From Megaleporinus macrocephalus (Eukaryota > Chordata > Actinopteri > Characiformes > Anostomidae), in NCBI GenBank assembly GCA_021613375.1, contig CM038719.1, positions 34,014,747-34,078,746 of the forward strand: a stretch of 64,000 nt of DNA, written 5' to 3'. The position numbers were made by a program, and so were the translations under genes. Each line of letters begins with the position of its first letter. The first letter of the stretch is position 1. Shown in pieces: positions 1 to 56,365 of this stretch. The notes under the pieces are model-generated. The model was not told the DNA's origin, did not search any database, and saw only the letters and a list, made by a program, of their open reading frames with translations.

Positions 1-3000
1 CCCTGTTTATATTACAATACCTACATTAAGTTATACATTCAACCTAATGAGAAACTGTAACTCAGTTTATATTACAATGCCTACATTTAGAGCTATACAT
101 TCAACCTAATGAAAAACTGTAACTCAGTTTATATCACAATACTTACATTTAGAGTTATACATTCAACCTAATGAGAAACTGTAACTCAGTTTATATCACA
201 ATACCTACATTTAGAGATATACATTCAACTTAATGAGAAACTGTAACCCAGTTTATATCACAATACCTATATTTAGAGTAATACATTCAACCTAATGAGA
301 AACTGTAACTCAGTTTATATCACAATACCTATATTTAGAGTAATACATTCAACCTAATGAGAAACTGTAACTCAGTTTATATCACAATACCGACATATAC
401 AGTTATACATTCAACCTAATGAGAAACTGTAACTCAGTTTATATCACAATACCTACATTTAGAGTTATACATACAACCTAATAAGAAAGTGTCGACACAG
501 TTTATATCACAATACCTACATTTAGAGATATACATTCAACCTAATGAGAAACTGTAACCCAGTTTATATCACAATACCTACATTTAGAGATATACATTCA
601 ACCTAATGAGAAACTGTAACTCAGTTTATATCATAATACCTATATTTAGAGTAATACATTCAACCTAATGAGAAACTGTAACTCAGGTTATATCACAATA
701 CTTACATTTAGAGTTATACATTCAACCTAATGAGAAACTGTAACTCAGGTTATATCACAATACCTACATTAAGAGTTATACATTTAACCTAATGAGAAAC
801 TGTAACTCAGTTTATATCACAATACCTACATTTAGAGATATACATTCAACCTAATGAGAAACTGTAACTCAGTTTATATTACAATACCTACATTAAGTTA
901 TACATTCAACCTAATGAGAAACTGTAACTCAGTTTATATTACAATACTTACATTTAGAGTTATACATTCAACCTAATGAGAAACTGTAACCCTGTTTATA
1001 TTACAATACCTACATTAAGTTATACATTCAACCTAATGAGAAACTGTAACTCAGTTTATATTACAATGCCTACATTTAGAGCTATACATTCAACCTAATG
1101 AAAAACTGTAACTCAGTTTATATCACAATACTTACATTTAGAGTTATACATTCAACCTAATGAGAAACTGTAACTCAGTTTATATTACAATACCTACATT
1201 TAGAGTTATACATTCAACCTAATGAAAAACTGTAACTCAGTTTATATCACAATACCTACATTTAGAGTTATACATACAACCTATTGAGAAACTGTAACTC
1301 AGTTTATATCACAATACCTATATTTAGAGTAATACATTCAACCTAATGAGAAACTGTAACTCACTTAATATCACAATACCTACATTAAGAGTTATACATT
1401 TAACCTAATGAGAAACTGTAACTCAGTTTATATCACAATACCTACATTTAGAGTTATACATTCAACCTAATGAGAAACTGTAACTCAGTTTATATCACAA
1501 TACCTACATTTAGAGTTATACATTCAACCTAATGAGAAACTGTAACCCAGTTTATATCACAATACCTACATTTAGAGTTATACATTCAACCTAATGAAAA
1601 CTGTAACTCAGTTTATATTACAACACCTACATTTAGAGTTATACACTCAACGTAATGAAAAACTGTAACTCAGTTTATATCACAATACCTACATTTAGAG
1701 TTATACATTCAACCTAATAATAAACTCTAACTCCGTTCATATCATAATGTCTACATTAAGAGTTATACATTCAATGTAACAAGAAACTGTAACTCAGTTT
1801 ATATCACAATACCTACATTAAGAGTTATACATTCAACCTAATGAGAAACTGTAACTCAGTTTATATCACCATACCTACATTTAGAGTTATACATTAAACC
1901 TAATAAAAAAGTGTCGACACAATTTATATCACAATACCTACATTTAGAGTTATACATTCAAACTAATAAGAAACTGTAACCCAGTTTATATCACAATACC
2001 TATATTTAGAGTAATACATTCAACCTAATGAGAAACTGTAACTCAGTTTATATCACAATACCTATATTTAGAGTAATACATTCAACCTAATGAGAAACTG
2101 TAACTCAGTTTATATTACAATGCCTACATTAAGTTATACATTCAACCTAATGAGAAACTGTAACTCAGTTTATATTACAATACCTACATTTAGAGTTATA
2201 CATTCAACCAAATGAGAAACTATAACTCAGTTGATATTACATTACCGACATTTAGAGTTATACATTCAACCTAATGAGAAACTGTAACTCAGTTTATATT
2301 ACAATACCTACATTAAGTTATACATTCAACCTAATGAGAAACTGTAACCCTGTTTATATTACAATACCTACATTAAGTTATACATTCAACCTAATGAGAA
2401 ACTGTAACTCAGTTTATATTACAATACCTACATTTAGAGCTATACATTCAACCTAATGAAAAACTGTAACTCAGTTTATATCACAATATCTACATTTAGA
2501 GTTATACATTCAACCTAATGAGAAACTGTAACTCAGTTTATATCACAATACCTACATTTAGAGTTATACACTCAACCTAATGAGAAACTGTAACTCAGTT
2601 TATATAACAATACCTACATTTAGAGTTATACATTCAACCTAATGAAAAACTGTAACTCAGTTTATATCACAATACCTACATTTAGAGTTATACATTCAAC
2701 CTAATGAGAAACTGTTACCCAGTTTATATCACAATACCTACATTTAGAGTTATACATTCAACCTAATGAGAAACTGTAACTCAGTTTATATCACAATACC
2801 TACATTTAGAGTTATACACACAAGCTAATGAGAAACTGTAACTCAGTTTATATCACCATACCTACATTAAGAGCTATACATTCAACCTAATGATAAACTG
2901 TAACTCCGTTCATATCATAATGTCTACATTTAGAGCTATACATTCAACCTAATGAAAAACTGTGACTCAGTTTATATCACAATACCTACATTTAGAGTTA

Positions 3001-5578
3001 TACACTCAACCTAATGGGAAACTGTAACTCAGTTTATATCATAATGTCTACATTAAGAGTTATACATTCAACGTAACGAGAAACTGTAACTCAGTTTATA
3101 TCACAATACCTACATTAAGAGTTATACATTCAACCTAATGAGAAACTGTAACTCAGTTTATATCACCATACCTACATTTAGAGTTATACATTAAACCTAA
3201 TAAAAAAGTGTCGACACAATTTATATCACAATACCTACATTTAGAGTTATACATTCAAACTAATAAGAAACTGTAACCCAGTTTATATCACAATACCTAT
3301 ATTTAGAGTAATACATTCAACCTAATGAGAAACTGTAACTCAGTTTATATCACAATACATATATTTAGAGTAATACATTCAACCTAATGAGAAACTGTAA
3401 CTCAGTTGATATTACATTACCGACATTTAGAGTTATACATTCAACCTAATGAGAAACTGTAACTCAGTTTATATTACAATACCTACATTAAGTTATACAT
3501 TCAACCTAATGAGAAACTGTAACCCTGTTTATATTACAATACCTACATTAAGTTATACATTCAACCTAATGAGAAACTGTAACTCAGTTTATATTACAAT
3601 ACCTACATTTAGAGCTATACATTCAACCTAATGAAAAACTGTAACTCAGTTTATATCACAATATCTACATTTAGAGTTATACATTCAACCTAATGAGAAA
3701 CTGTAACTCAGTTTATATCACAATACCTACATTTAGAGTTATACACTCAACCTAATGAGAAACTGTAACTCAGTTTATATAACAATACCTACATTTAGAG
3801 TTATACATTCAACCTAATGAAAAACTGTAACTCAGTTTATATCACAATACCTACATTTAGAGTTATACATTCAACCTAATGAGAAACTGTAACCCAGTTT
3901 ATATCACAATACCTACATTTAGAGTTATACATTCAACCTAATGAGAAACTGTAACTCAGTTTATATCACAATACCTACATTTAGAGTTATACACACAAGC
4001 TAATGAGAAACTGTAACTCAGTTTATATCACCATACCTACATTAAGAGCTATACATTCAACCTAATGATAAACTGTAACTCCGTTCATATCATAATGTCT
4101 ACATTTAGAGCTATACATTCAACCTAATGAAAAACTGTGACTCAGTTTATATCACAATACCTACATTTAGAGTTATACACTCAACCTAATGGGAAACTGT
4201 AACTCAGTTTATATCACAATACCTACATTTAGAGTTATACATTAAACCTAATAAGAAAGTGTCGACACAGTTTATATCACAATACCTACATTTAGAGTTA
4301 TACATTCAACCTAATGAGAAACTGTAACTCAGTTTATATCACAATACCTACATTAAGAGTTATACATTAAACCTAATGAGAAACTGTAACTCAGTTTATA
4401 TTACAATACCTACATTTAGAGTTATACACTCAACCTAATGAGAAACTGTAACTCAGTTTATATCACAATACCTATATTTAGAGTAATACATTCAACCTAA
4501 TGAGAAACTGTAACTCAGTTTATATCACAATACCTATATTTAGAGTAATGCATTCAACCTAATGAGAAACTGTAACTCAGTTTATATTACAATACCTACA
4601 TTTAGAGTTATACATTCAACCAAATGAGAAACTGTAACTCAGTTTATATTACAATACCTACATTTAGAGTTATACATTCAACCTAATGAAAAACTGTAAC
4701 TCAGTTTATATCACAATACCTACATTTAGAGTTATACATTAAACCTAATAAGAAAGTGTCGACACAGTTTATATCACAATACCTACATTTAGAGTTATAC
4801 ATTCAACCTAATGAGAAACTGTAACTCAGTTTATATAACAATACCTACATTTAGAGTTATACATTCAACCTAATGAAAAACTGTAACTCAGTTTATATCA
4901 CAATACCTACATTTAGAGTTATACATTCAACCTAATGAGAAACTGTAACTCAGTTTATGTCACAATACCTACATTTAGAGTTATACATACAACCTAATGA
5001 GAAACTGTAACTCAGTTTATATTACAATACCTACATTTAGAGTTATACATACAACCTAATGAGAAACTGTAACTCAGTTTATATCACAATACCTACATTA
5101 AGAGTTATACATTCAACCTAATGATAAACTGTAACTCCGATCATATCATAATGTCTACATTAAGAGTTATACATTCAACGTTCTCCTAATGAGAAACTGT
5201 AACTCAGTTTATATTACAATACCTACATTAAGTTATACATTCAACCTAATGAGAAACTGTAACTCAGTTTATATCACAATACCTATATTTAGAGTAATGC
5301 ATTCAACCTAATGAGAAACTGTAACTCAGTTTATATTACCATACCTACATTAAGTTATACATTCAACCTAATGAGAAACTGTAACTCAGTTTATATCACA
5401 GTACCTATATTTAGAGTTATACACTCAACCTAATTAGAAACTGTAACTCAGTTTATATTACAATACCTACATTTAGTTATGCATTCAACCTAATGAGAAA
5501 CTGTAACTCAGTTTATATCACCATACCTACATTGAGAGTTATACACTCAACCTATTTAGAAACTGTAGACTCAGTTTT
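1..5578. repeat. 59/62-bp tandem repeat array (about 90 units) with higher-order structure
   Basis: A continuous head-to-tail array. Each unit contains AATGAGAAACTGTAACTCAG followed by an AT-rich block with the motif ATTTAGAGTTATACATTCAAC. The usual spacing is 62 bp (for example 301 to 363); a 59-bp variant lacks three bases (ATTAAGTTATAC instead of ATTTAGAGTTATAC). Units differ at scattered positions, and runs of variants recur as blocks. About 815 bp near 2226-3040 reappears nearly unchanged 1175 bp later, and the first ~187 bp recurs 989 bp later. Five units carry the palindrome GTGTCGACAC. The array starts at or before base 1 and ends in a degraded unit near 5578. It contains no gene; the short open frames in it are by-products of the period. 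Confidence 0.97.
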
Positions 5579-5711
5579 AGTGCCTTTTTCAGAGGCTGTG
5601 TGGCTCCCAGGAGCCTCTAGAGGCCAGCACTGGCCATGACAGGTCACTACAGTATAGTCAAATAACAGTCAAAGGAAATCTCTGTGAGTAAATGACAGAC
5701 TATAGACCTTG

Positions 5712-6090
5712 TTTCTATGTTCACTGTCCAGTTTATCAGCTGTACTTACCTTATAGGAGCACTTTATAGTTCTACACTTACAGACTGCAATCTATCTGGT
5801 TCTCTGTATACTTTATTACCCTGTTCTTTAATGGTCAGGACCACCACCGAACAGATATTATTTGGGTGGTGGATCATTCTCAGGAGAGCAGTGACACTGA
5901 CGAGGTGGTGGGGTCTAATAGAGTGGACAGTGAGTTAACAAAGTGCTCCAGCAGCTATGCTGTGTCTGATCCACTCATACCAGCACAACACACCACCACC
6001 ACATCAGTGTCACTGCAGTGCTTAGAATGACCCACCACCAAAATATCTGCTCTGTGGTAGTCCTGCTGTGTTCCTGACCATTGAAAATCA
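5712..6090. mobile_element. Palindromic non-autonomous DNA transposon, copy 1 (short form)
   Basis: The left arm (CACTGTCCAGTTTATCAGC..., ...TTTAATGGTCAGGACCACCA) and the right arm (...GTCCTGCTGTGTTCCTGACCATTGAA) are inverted copies of each other around a centre rich in GTGTGTTGTGCTGG-type sequence. Related copies lie at 22885-23545, 29306-31325 (split), 43706-44275 and 59060-59606. Its right end runs straight into a SINE at about 6105. No transposase is present. The superfamily cannot be named securely by eye. Confidence 0.8.
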
Positions 6091-6104
6091 TGGTAATGTG
6101 GGCA

Positions 6105-6385
6105 AGTGGCACGGTGGCGTAGTGGTTAGTCTCCTCACAGTAAGATGATCTGGGTTGGATTACCAGTCCGGGTCGTTCTGTGTGGAGTGTGCATGTTCTC
6201 CCCGTGCTTGAGTGGGTTTCCTCTAGGTACTCCGGTTTCCTCCCACAGTCCAAACACATGCATGTTATGTTGATCGCTCACTCTACATTGCCTGTAGGTG
6301 TGATTGTGTGTTGGCCGTGCAATGGACTGTTGACTTGTCCATAGTGTACCCTGCCTTCACCTATGACACTGGGATTGGCAGATGT
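6105..6385 (+). mobile_element. tRNA-derived SINE (Mermaid/DANA-like), plus orientation
   Basis: It begins with GGCACGGTGGCGTAGTGGTTAG, a tRNA-like head resembling a polymerase III A box. A B-box-like stretch around 6151-6170 follows, then the characteristic body motifs GTGTGGAGTGTGCATGTTCTC, GGTTTCCTC and TCCCACAGTCCAAACACATG. These motifs are typical of abundant teleost tRNA-SINEs. It is degenerate and no longer a tRNA gene. A second copy of the same family lies in the opposite orientation at 7251-7455. Confidence 0.85.
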
Positions 6386-6594
6386 AGAAATAAGATAGTG
6401 GTTCTGGCTGTACATTATATTCTATTTCTAGATTTTGTTCTCACTAGTAGGCCTGACAGTGGCAGAAAGCTAATTAGCTACACTACAATTACAAACCTCA
6501 AGTTCAAGACCTACAAACTGAGATACAAAGTAAAGAACGTTGCTCGTTACGATAATTATATATCATATATATATATATAGTGGAAAGCTACTGA

Positions 6595-7010
6595 AAGCAT
6601 TCTCACCAGCTTCATCGCTGTCTGCTCTGCCAAAAGGCTCTACAGTGGGTGGCCAGGACAGCACAGACAATCTCAGGAATGGCCCTCTCACTACAAGAGG
6701 ACATTTACCACGGCAGGGTAAAGTCTTCAAGGAGCCTGCTGTGGTAAATGTCCATGATGACCTTATGGGTCCTCCTGAGGAGCCTGCAGTCCTGCTAGTA
6801 GTGAGAGTACATTTACCACAGCAGGGTCCTTAGGATGACCCATAAGCTCATCAAAGAGCAAAACTCATCCTCAACATCACCTCTCCCATCTGGCACATGA
6901 TATAGGAGTGTGAAATGAAGGGCCACGAGATTACGGAACCGCTTCCACCTCCAGGCCGCCAGGGCTCTGCACACTCTGCATGCAATGGCCCTCCATCCAA
7001 CCACCACTAC
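6595..7010 (+). mobile_element. Degenerate non-LTR retrotransposon (LINE) 3' fragment
   Basis: The sequence resembles the 3' coding end of fish CR1/L2/Rex-type LINEs: CTCTGCCAAAAGGCTCTACAGTG-like text, GAGGACATTTACCAC, CATCTGGCACATGATATAGGAG and a CCGCTTCCACCTCCAGGCCGCC tail. Translation gives fragments such as EDIYHGR and ATRLRNRF with stops and frameshifts between them. The segment around ACATTTACCACRGCAGGGT is repeated at about 6700 and 6810, so it contains a partial internal duplication of roughly 110 bp. Family assignment is tentative. Confidence 0.55.
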
Positions 7011-7094
7011 CGCTGACAAAAGCATCTGTCCAATGTCCAATGCTGGTCAATGTATTTCACATTTATGTAATTAGAAGACATTTATTGTCATTTG

Positions 7095-7160
7095 ATCTGC
7101 TGTTTTAGAATGAATGGACCAATAGAAATAACTTCTAATAATTCTGGTTCCATTACCTTA
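7095..7160 (-). repeat. Fragment of dispersed repeat family C (minus)
   Basis: The reverse complement contains CTATTGGTCCATTCAT next to a GGAACCAGAATTATT-like stretch. This is the core shared with the longer copies at 9855-10065, 13180-13370, 22500-22625 and 47880-48062. It is only a remnant and no coding potential is seen. Confidence 0.55.
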
Positions 7161-7194
7161 CATTGATCCTTAGTAATAGTAATGTATTTTGACC

Positions 7195-7845
7195 AATAAG
7201 AACACCAGATATTATTGGAACAGATGTAAATAATCATACATACAATACATCCATTCATCCATCTATTATCTTCCGCCTTATCCTGCTAGTCAGAGTCATA
7301 GGGGGGCTGGAGCCAATCCAAGCATCATCAGGTGAAGGCGGGATACACCATGGACAGGTTGCCAGCCAAGCATGGGGAGAACATGCACACTCCACACAGA
7401 ACGTCCCGGACCGGGAGTCGAACCCGCATTGACTTGCTGTGAGACGACAGTTCTAATAAAAATCAATACAAAGTATCATGCATATCTTATTGTGAGAGAA
7501 GTAGATCATATCTTGAGCTCCAGTTTGAAGAACAAAGTGTAGTTCCAGATTTCTCCTGGACGCCCCAGACATTGTATGAATGTGTTCAGTTCCTTCAGCA
7601 GCAATCTTGATTTAGCTTAATGAAGTACTGAGCAGTCAAAGCAGGTATTAGATGAGAACGGTCAATAATACTGGGTTGTTTCCACAAGGAGAAGCTTGGA
7701 AAGGGTTAAATAAACACACTGAAGTACTACTTACTGTTGATACTATATAAATATTTCAAAAATAAAGTGTTTGCTGACCAAATAAAGGCTTCCTGTGTGG
7801 AAAAATAGCTTTTTAAAATATAATAATGTGAATTAAATCTAGATT
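7195..7845. mobile_element. Dispersed repeat family B, copy 1, interrupted by a SINE
   Basis: The motifs ATTGGAACAGATGTAAATAATC, CTTGAGCTCCAGTTTGAAG, CAGCAGCAATCTTGATTTAGC, CAGTCAAAGCAGGTATTAG and GGAGAAGCTTGGAAAGGG occur in this order. The same order is seen at 59735-60085, and in shorter form at 51085-51360 and 21890-22003. Here the left part is separated from the rest by an antisense SINE. No open reading frame or clear terminal inverted repeat is visible, so its class is unknown. Confidence 0.7.
7251..7455 (-). mobile_element. tRNA-derived SINE, minus orientation, nested in family B
   Basis: On the minus strand this is the same SINE family as 6105-6385. Visible pieces are GTCGTCTCACAGCAAGTC, GTTCGACTCCCGGTCCGGGA (B-box-like), GTGTGGAGTGTGCATGTTCTC and a distal tail with the reverse complement of CATCCATCTATTATCTTCCG. 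Family B sequence resumes on both sides. A CAATAC-like match at the two junctions may be the target-site duplication. Confidence 0.8.
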
Positions 7846-8287
7846 TGTAAGCAGATTTCTACTGTAGACTTTGCTGTTTAATGCTGCTGCTTTATGGTCC
7901 TCGGTCTGTGTCTGATAGGTTTAAATGAAATTATCTTATTAGCGTGAATAATCAGTGCAGTTATATTTAGGATCTCCTGACTAAAGCGTTTCTCTCCAGC
8001 AGGTTCAGTTTACTGTTCACAGATCAATTAGACTACAAACATTGGGGCACCAGTATAAGAGCATCCCAGCCTGAAGAGAAGTTATATTTCTATTTTATTT
8101 CCACATTTCTGTCACGTTAGGATGTTATTATCATTCAATATATTGTCTGTTTGTGCTTTCAGGGAAACCTTTTCTGTCCATAAAGATGAATATATATAGA
8201 CGGTAAGAAGAAAAGGCACTGCAGAAGTGTGGGTTTCATTCATGAAGGTGTAAATGATGAAAATGTACCCTATATTGGAAACACATA

Positions 8288-8998
8288 ACCCCTCTTGCAC
8301 TGGAGTGGTACCCCTCTCGTCACTGAGGCAATACCCCTCTCATCACTCTGACGGTTCCCCTCTTGTCACTGCAGCGGTACCCCTCTCATCATTGGGGCGC
8401 TGAGTGGCAGCCCTCTCGCTACTGGGACCGTACCCCTCTCACCACTGGGGAGCCACCCCTCTCGTCACTGAGGCAATACCCCTCTCATCACTCTGACGGT
8501 TCCCCTCTCGTCACTGAGGCAGTACCCCTCTCATCACTCTGACGTTTCCCCTCTCGTCACTGAGGCAGTACCCCTCTCATCACTCTGACGTTTCCCCTCT
8601 CTTCACTGAGGCCGTACACCTCTCGTCACTGGAGTGGTACCCCTCTTGTCACTGGGGTGGGGTTGGGGTCATACCCCTCTCATCACTGGGGTGGCACCTC
8701 TGTCGTTACTGAGGTCATACCCCTCTCATCACTGGAGCCATACCCCATTTGTCACTGGGCTGGGGTTGGGGTTATACCCCTCTAGTTACTGGGGCCATAC
8801 CCCTTTGTCACTAAGGCGGTAACCCTCTTATCACTGGGGTGTCACCCCTCTCTTCTCTGGGGCCATACCCCACTTTTCACTATGACGGTACCCCTCTGGT
8901 CACTGAGGCAATACCCCTCTCATCACTTGGGTGGTGCCCTCCTCATCACTGGGGTGGTACGCCTTTCAACCCTGGAGTGGTACCACTCCCATCACTGA
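8288..8998. repeat. 23-bp minisatellite upstream of rac2
   Basis: About 30 degenerate units of the form ACCCCTCTCATCACTGGGGTGGT, with common CACTGAGGCAATACC and CACTCTGACGGTT variants. A longer combination containing GGGGTTGGGGT recurs twice (about 8655 and 8762). The array ends about 600 bp upstream of the rac2 start codon. Open frames through it encode only low-complexity peptide and are not genes. Confidence 0.93.
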
Positions 8999-9337
8999 AC
9001 AAGAGAAGGCTTCACTGGTTCTCAACAACTGGTGTTTTCTTAAAACAATGGACTGTCCACTCCGGAGGTCAAGCCCTCAGACTGAACTCGTAATGGAGGC
9101 TGTGTTAAAGGTATAGAGTGGACACAGTGTTGGAGGGTGAAGACTGATATTATCTGTAGTGGTTGAGGTTTCTGTGTCAGTCTGGGACTGTAAACTGAGC
9201 TTAAAGAGTTAATACTAAAGGAATGAAGGACAGTCTCTGACATGTACACAGTACAGTACACCCCTCTTCTTTCTTCTTTCTGTTTTTTTTTTCTCAATTG
9301 TGTTTTGTTCTATGATTTTCTCGCCTTGGGCCATGTT

Positions 9338-9597
9338 TACTTCAGGAAGTGCACATATAGTCAAAGTCACTGTTTCCTGCTTTAACGCTGATCTGCAATC
9401 AGTCAAGCAAGCCTAAGAGTTACAGGAGTGGGCGTGCGCAAGACTGGGCGGCTCAGAGGCGCAGAGCGGAGCGAGCTGAGGGAGGAGAGAGAGAGAGAGA
9501 CACTGACAGCCTGTCTGAGGCAGACCGGTTTCCTGTACTGCACCTTTTCACTCTGTAGTTAAACTGAAGTGCGTTTAAAGTTGCAGAGGAGAGAAAA
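9338..9597 (+). promoter_or_regulatory. rac2: Probable rac2 promoter and 5'UTR
   Basis: An ETS-type core CAGGAAGTG lies at 9343-9351, with a second in reverse (TTTCCTGC) at 9373-9380. A local GC-rich stretch follows, with GGGCGT near 9429, GGGCGG at 9446-9451 and a GA tract at about 9484-9500. No TATA box is evident. The transcription start probably lies at about 9430-9550, and the ATG at 9598 has A at -3. Mammalian RAC2 is expressed mainly in blood cells and ETS factors such as PU.1 act there. Use of these sites here is inference. Confidence 0.55.
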
Positions 9598-53883
<44,286 letters not shown>

Positions 53884-54369
53884 GGCGGAACGGTAAGAAA
53901 ACGAGGTCAAAGATTTACATAAACCCTTGATTTTTTAAACTCAGTTTTTTTTATCACCCACATATTTAATGTTACCATGCATTCTTTTTAGCAAGTCAAC
54001 AGTGGAATCTACTTTGTTCACGCCATTTTAAAGCAACTCATTAAAACATCCGAACATCTTAATACAATCGTTCAGAAATAATATCTTTTAAAAGATTCTA
54101 ATTAGCCAGTATTTCTAATTAAGTGGAAAAGCACCTGCGGCTGTATCTCCAACCCTAATCTACCACACATGATCCAGGTAATGAAGGCATTCAGGAGACA
54201 TTAGTGCCAGGTGTGTTGAACCTAAACTCTTCCCAGGGTGGTAGACCTCCAGGACCAGGCATGTGCACCCCTGGTTTAGAAGTTCAAGTAAAAAAAATGT
54301 GGATCTCTACAAATCCAGGTCCTCCTCAGCTGCAATTTCTAAACAAACAAGGGTAGCGTGAGCATCTGT

Positions 54370-54870
54370 ATGAACAGGTGCTCATAAATATATAAAAGGA
54401 TTGCCATGCAAAGAAGAAGACTCCTCTCCAAGGCTGATATTAAGAAGTCTGTAGTAGCTCTCTAGGAGATTGAAAACTGATATTAAACTTTTTGGTCATA
54501 ATAGTCAGCACTGTGCAGGGAGAAATACATGTTAGGCCAAAGAACACCATCTCAACTGTAAAGCATGGTGGTGGCAGTACCATGTTGTAGTAATAGAAAA
54601 TGAACTGGTGCACTTTGGATGACATCATGAGGTAGGATTATCCAGAAATGTAGAAGCAACACCTTAAATCAGCCACATCAGCCAGGAGTGTGAGAAGTGA
54701 GAGGCTTGTGGACGTCTACCTCAAGCGCTTAAGCAAATTGCACCTGAAATGAATGTGTTTTTTAATACTCTAATACAGAAATAGAGTAGATGACCTAATT
54801 AACCTAACACAAGACCAAGAAATTCATGGTGTTCTTCTTCTTTAGCCTAGTTGTATGCAAACCCTTGGCC
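54370..54870 (+). pseudogene. Tc1-like transposase relic (subfamily C)
   Basis: TTAAACTTTTTGGTCATAATAG, AGGCCAAAGAACACCATCTC and AACTGTAAAGCATGGTGGTGG correspond to the L-F-G-H-N and P-K-[N/K]-T-x-x-x-V-K-H-G-G-G motifs between the first two catalytic Asp residues. The downstream part is too decayed to follow, ending near a TGTATGCAAACCCTTGGCC terminus. Confidence 0.65.
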
Positions 54871-55860
54871 TCAACCATATCACCAGTGACGACAAAAGCA
54901 TAACGTGACTTCTGTCTAAAGAAATTCTCACGTTCTAGTAATATTTGACATTGAAACAAATGTTGGAAAAAGCTTAAACCTGTCAGAACCGAATCTAGAA
55001 GAATAGAATAGAGCAGGGGTATTTAATTAGAATTCAGTAAGGTCCAGTTAGAGGAAATTTCCACAGGCCAAGTTCTGGACTGTCATAATCTAATTTATTC
55101 TAACGTGTTTTGATTCAGTGGCATATCCTGTATACTAAAGTAGCCTAGTATCAGCATCTTATACCATCAGCTACTGATGAGAGACTGCGTCACGGCTTGT
55201 TCCCGCCCACTGCAGCACGCGACCGGTGGTATAGCTGGTTGCTAAGCTACCGGATGCCATTCAAAACAATAGCCCAGGGCTAATCCTAATTAGCATAAAA
55301 ATGATCAACGACTCGTTACAGAGTTGATAATAAAATACTGTTTTGTGTGATTATATGACAAGAAACACATTAAAACACCAGAGAGAATCAAAATAACTTA
55401 CATTTTAAAATCTACACTGACTGTGTTGCATCATGGGACTGCCTTAGTGGCTGAGGAAGCGTTCAATGCTTCTTTAAAATCAGACCAAAATAAGGCTCCT
55501 CAGTAGACAGCATGTTTAAGGTATTTAAGAATTGGGACAGCCTACATGTCTTAAAATGCTGTCTATGTAGGAGCTCACTAGTTTTTGAGACATGACTTAG
55601 CCCACGACTGCCCCCAAAATCAAATGTGAATTAAATTATGATGCGTCATTCCTTAACTATGATTCAATAATTACATAATGTCAACTGAATTATAGCAAAA
55701 ACAGCAACAGCGCAAGACCTCTAAGGGGTCTTAAAGTGGGATTTTTTATCATGACTGTGTAGCTGTAGTGACTCAGAGGCAGTAAAAACATTAACTCCAG
55801 CTGAAGGTCAGTTTTGCTCGTGTGTAAAAAGGGTGTTAGCAGATGTAACACATGGAATGA

Positions 55861-55861
<1 letters not shown>

Positions 55862-55899
<38 letters not shown>

Positions 55900-55900
55900 C
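55862..55900. repeat. (CT)n microsatellite acting as polypyrimidine tract
   Basis: About 16 CT dinucleotides followed by a T run, immediately upstream of the proposed 3'UTR acceptor at 55911. Confidence 0.9.
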
Positions 55901-55911
55901 TCTCCTCTCAG

Positions 55912-56365
55912 GTTTTCAAAGCCAGACAAGTCGTCTCTAATATCTACAGAATATCTATCATGTTTCTAAAGATGGTAAAAAGTGAATATGGATTTTAGAT
56001 TTTGTCAAAATGTATGTTTGTTTACTTCTTAACATGATGTTTTTATTCAGGAAGCAATAACGTAATTGAAATGCTGAGATGTTATATACATATACAGGAA
56101 GTATTTAAAATGTAATGTTGTTTATGGAGCTGTAGCTTAGGTGTGATCCCAGTGGTCTGCGGAGAGAGGCGCATCTCATGGTTGTACGAAATGTGTGGGT
56201 GGAGTTCAAACCAGCGTTGATGAGGCCGTTTTCTGTTCTTGGGTTTCTGCAGAATCAGATACAGGAGTCCATCTGATGTACTTAGATACTGTGGGACGGG
56301 TAAACACATATAATAATATAACTCAGGCTGTGCGGTCTGGAAATAAACACCTTTACAAACAAGAA
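55912..56365 (+). other. rac2: Probable rac2 terminal noncoding exon and polyadenylation site
   Basis: Starts GTTTTCAAAGCCAGACAAG after the acceptor at 55911. AATAAA at 56342-56347 lies about 430 nt downstream, so cleavage would be expected near 56360-56370. No coding sequence is needed from this exon. Human RAC2 likewise has, to my knowledge, a noncoding last exon; the exact boundary here is inference. Confidence 0.5.

Larger units (their letters stand above)
53893..55911 (+). other. rac2: Probable rac2 3'UTR intron
   Basis: Inferred from donor GTAAGA and a strong acceptor (CT tract then TCTCCTCTCAG at 55911). It holds the short repeat at 54120-54275 and a Tc1 relic. The stretch 54880-55860 shows no recognisable feature. 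Transcript data are needed to confirm splicing here. Confidence 0.6.

Noticed and set aside
1..5578. CRISPR-like regular repeats
   Set aside because: Units are contiguous with no unique spacers, the repeat itself varies, and the genome is a vertebrate. It is an ordinary tandem array.
6108..6200. A tRNA gene
   Set aside because: A- and B-box-like motifs are present, but the rest is SINE body and no cloverleaf can be drawn.
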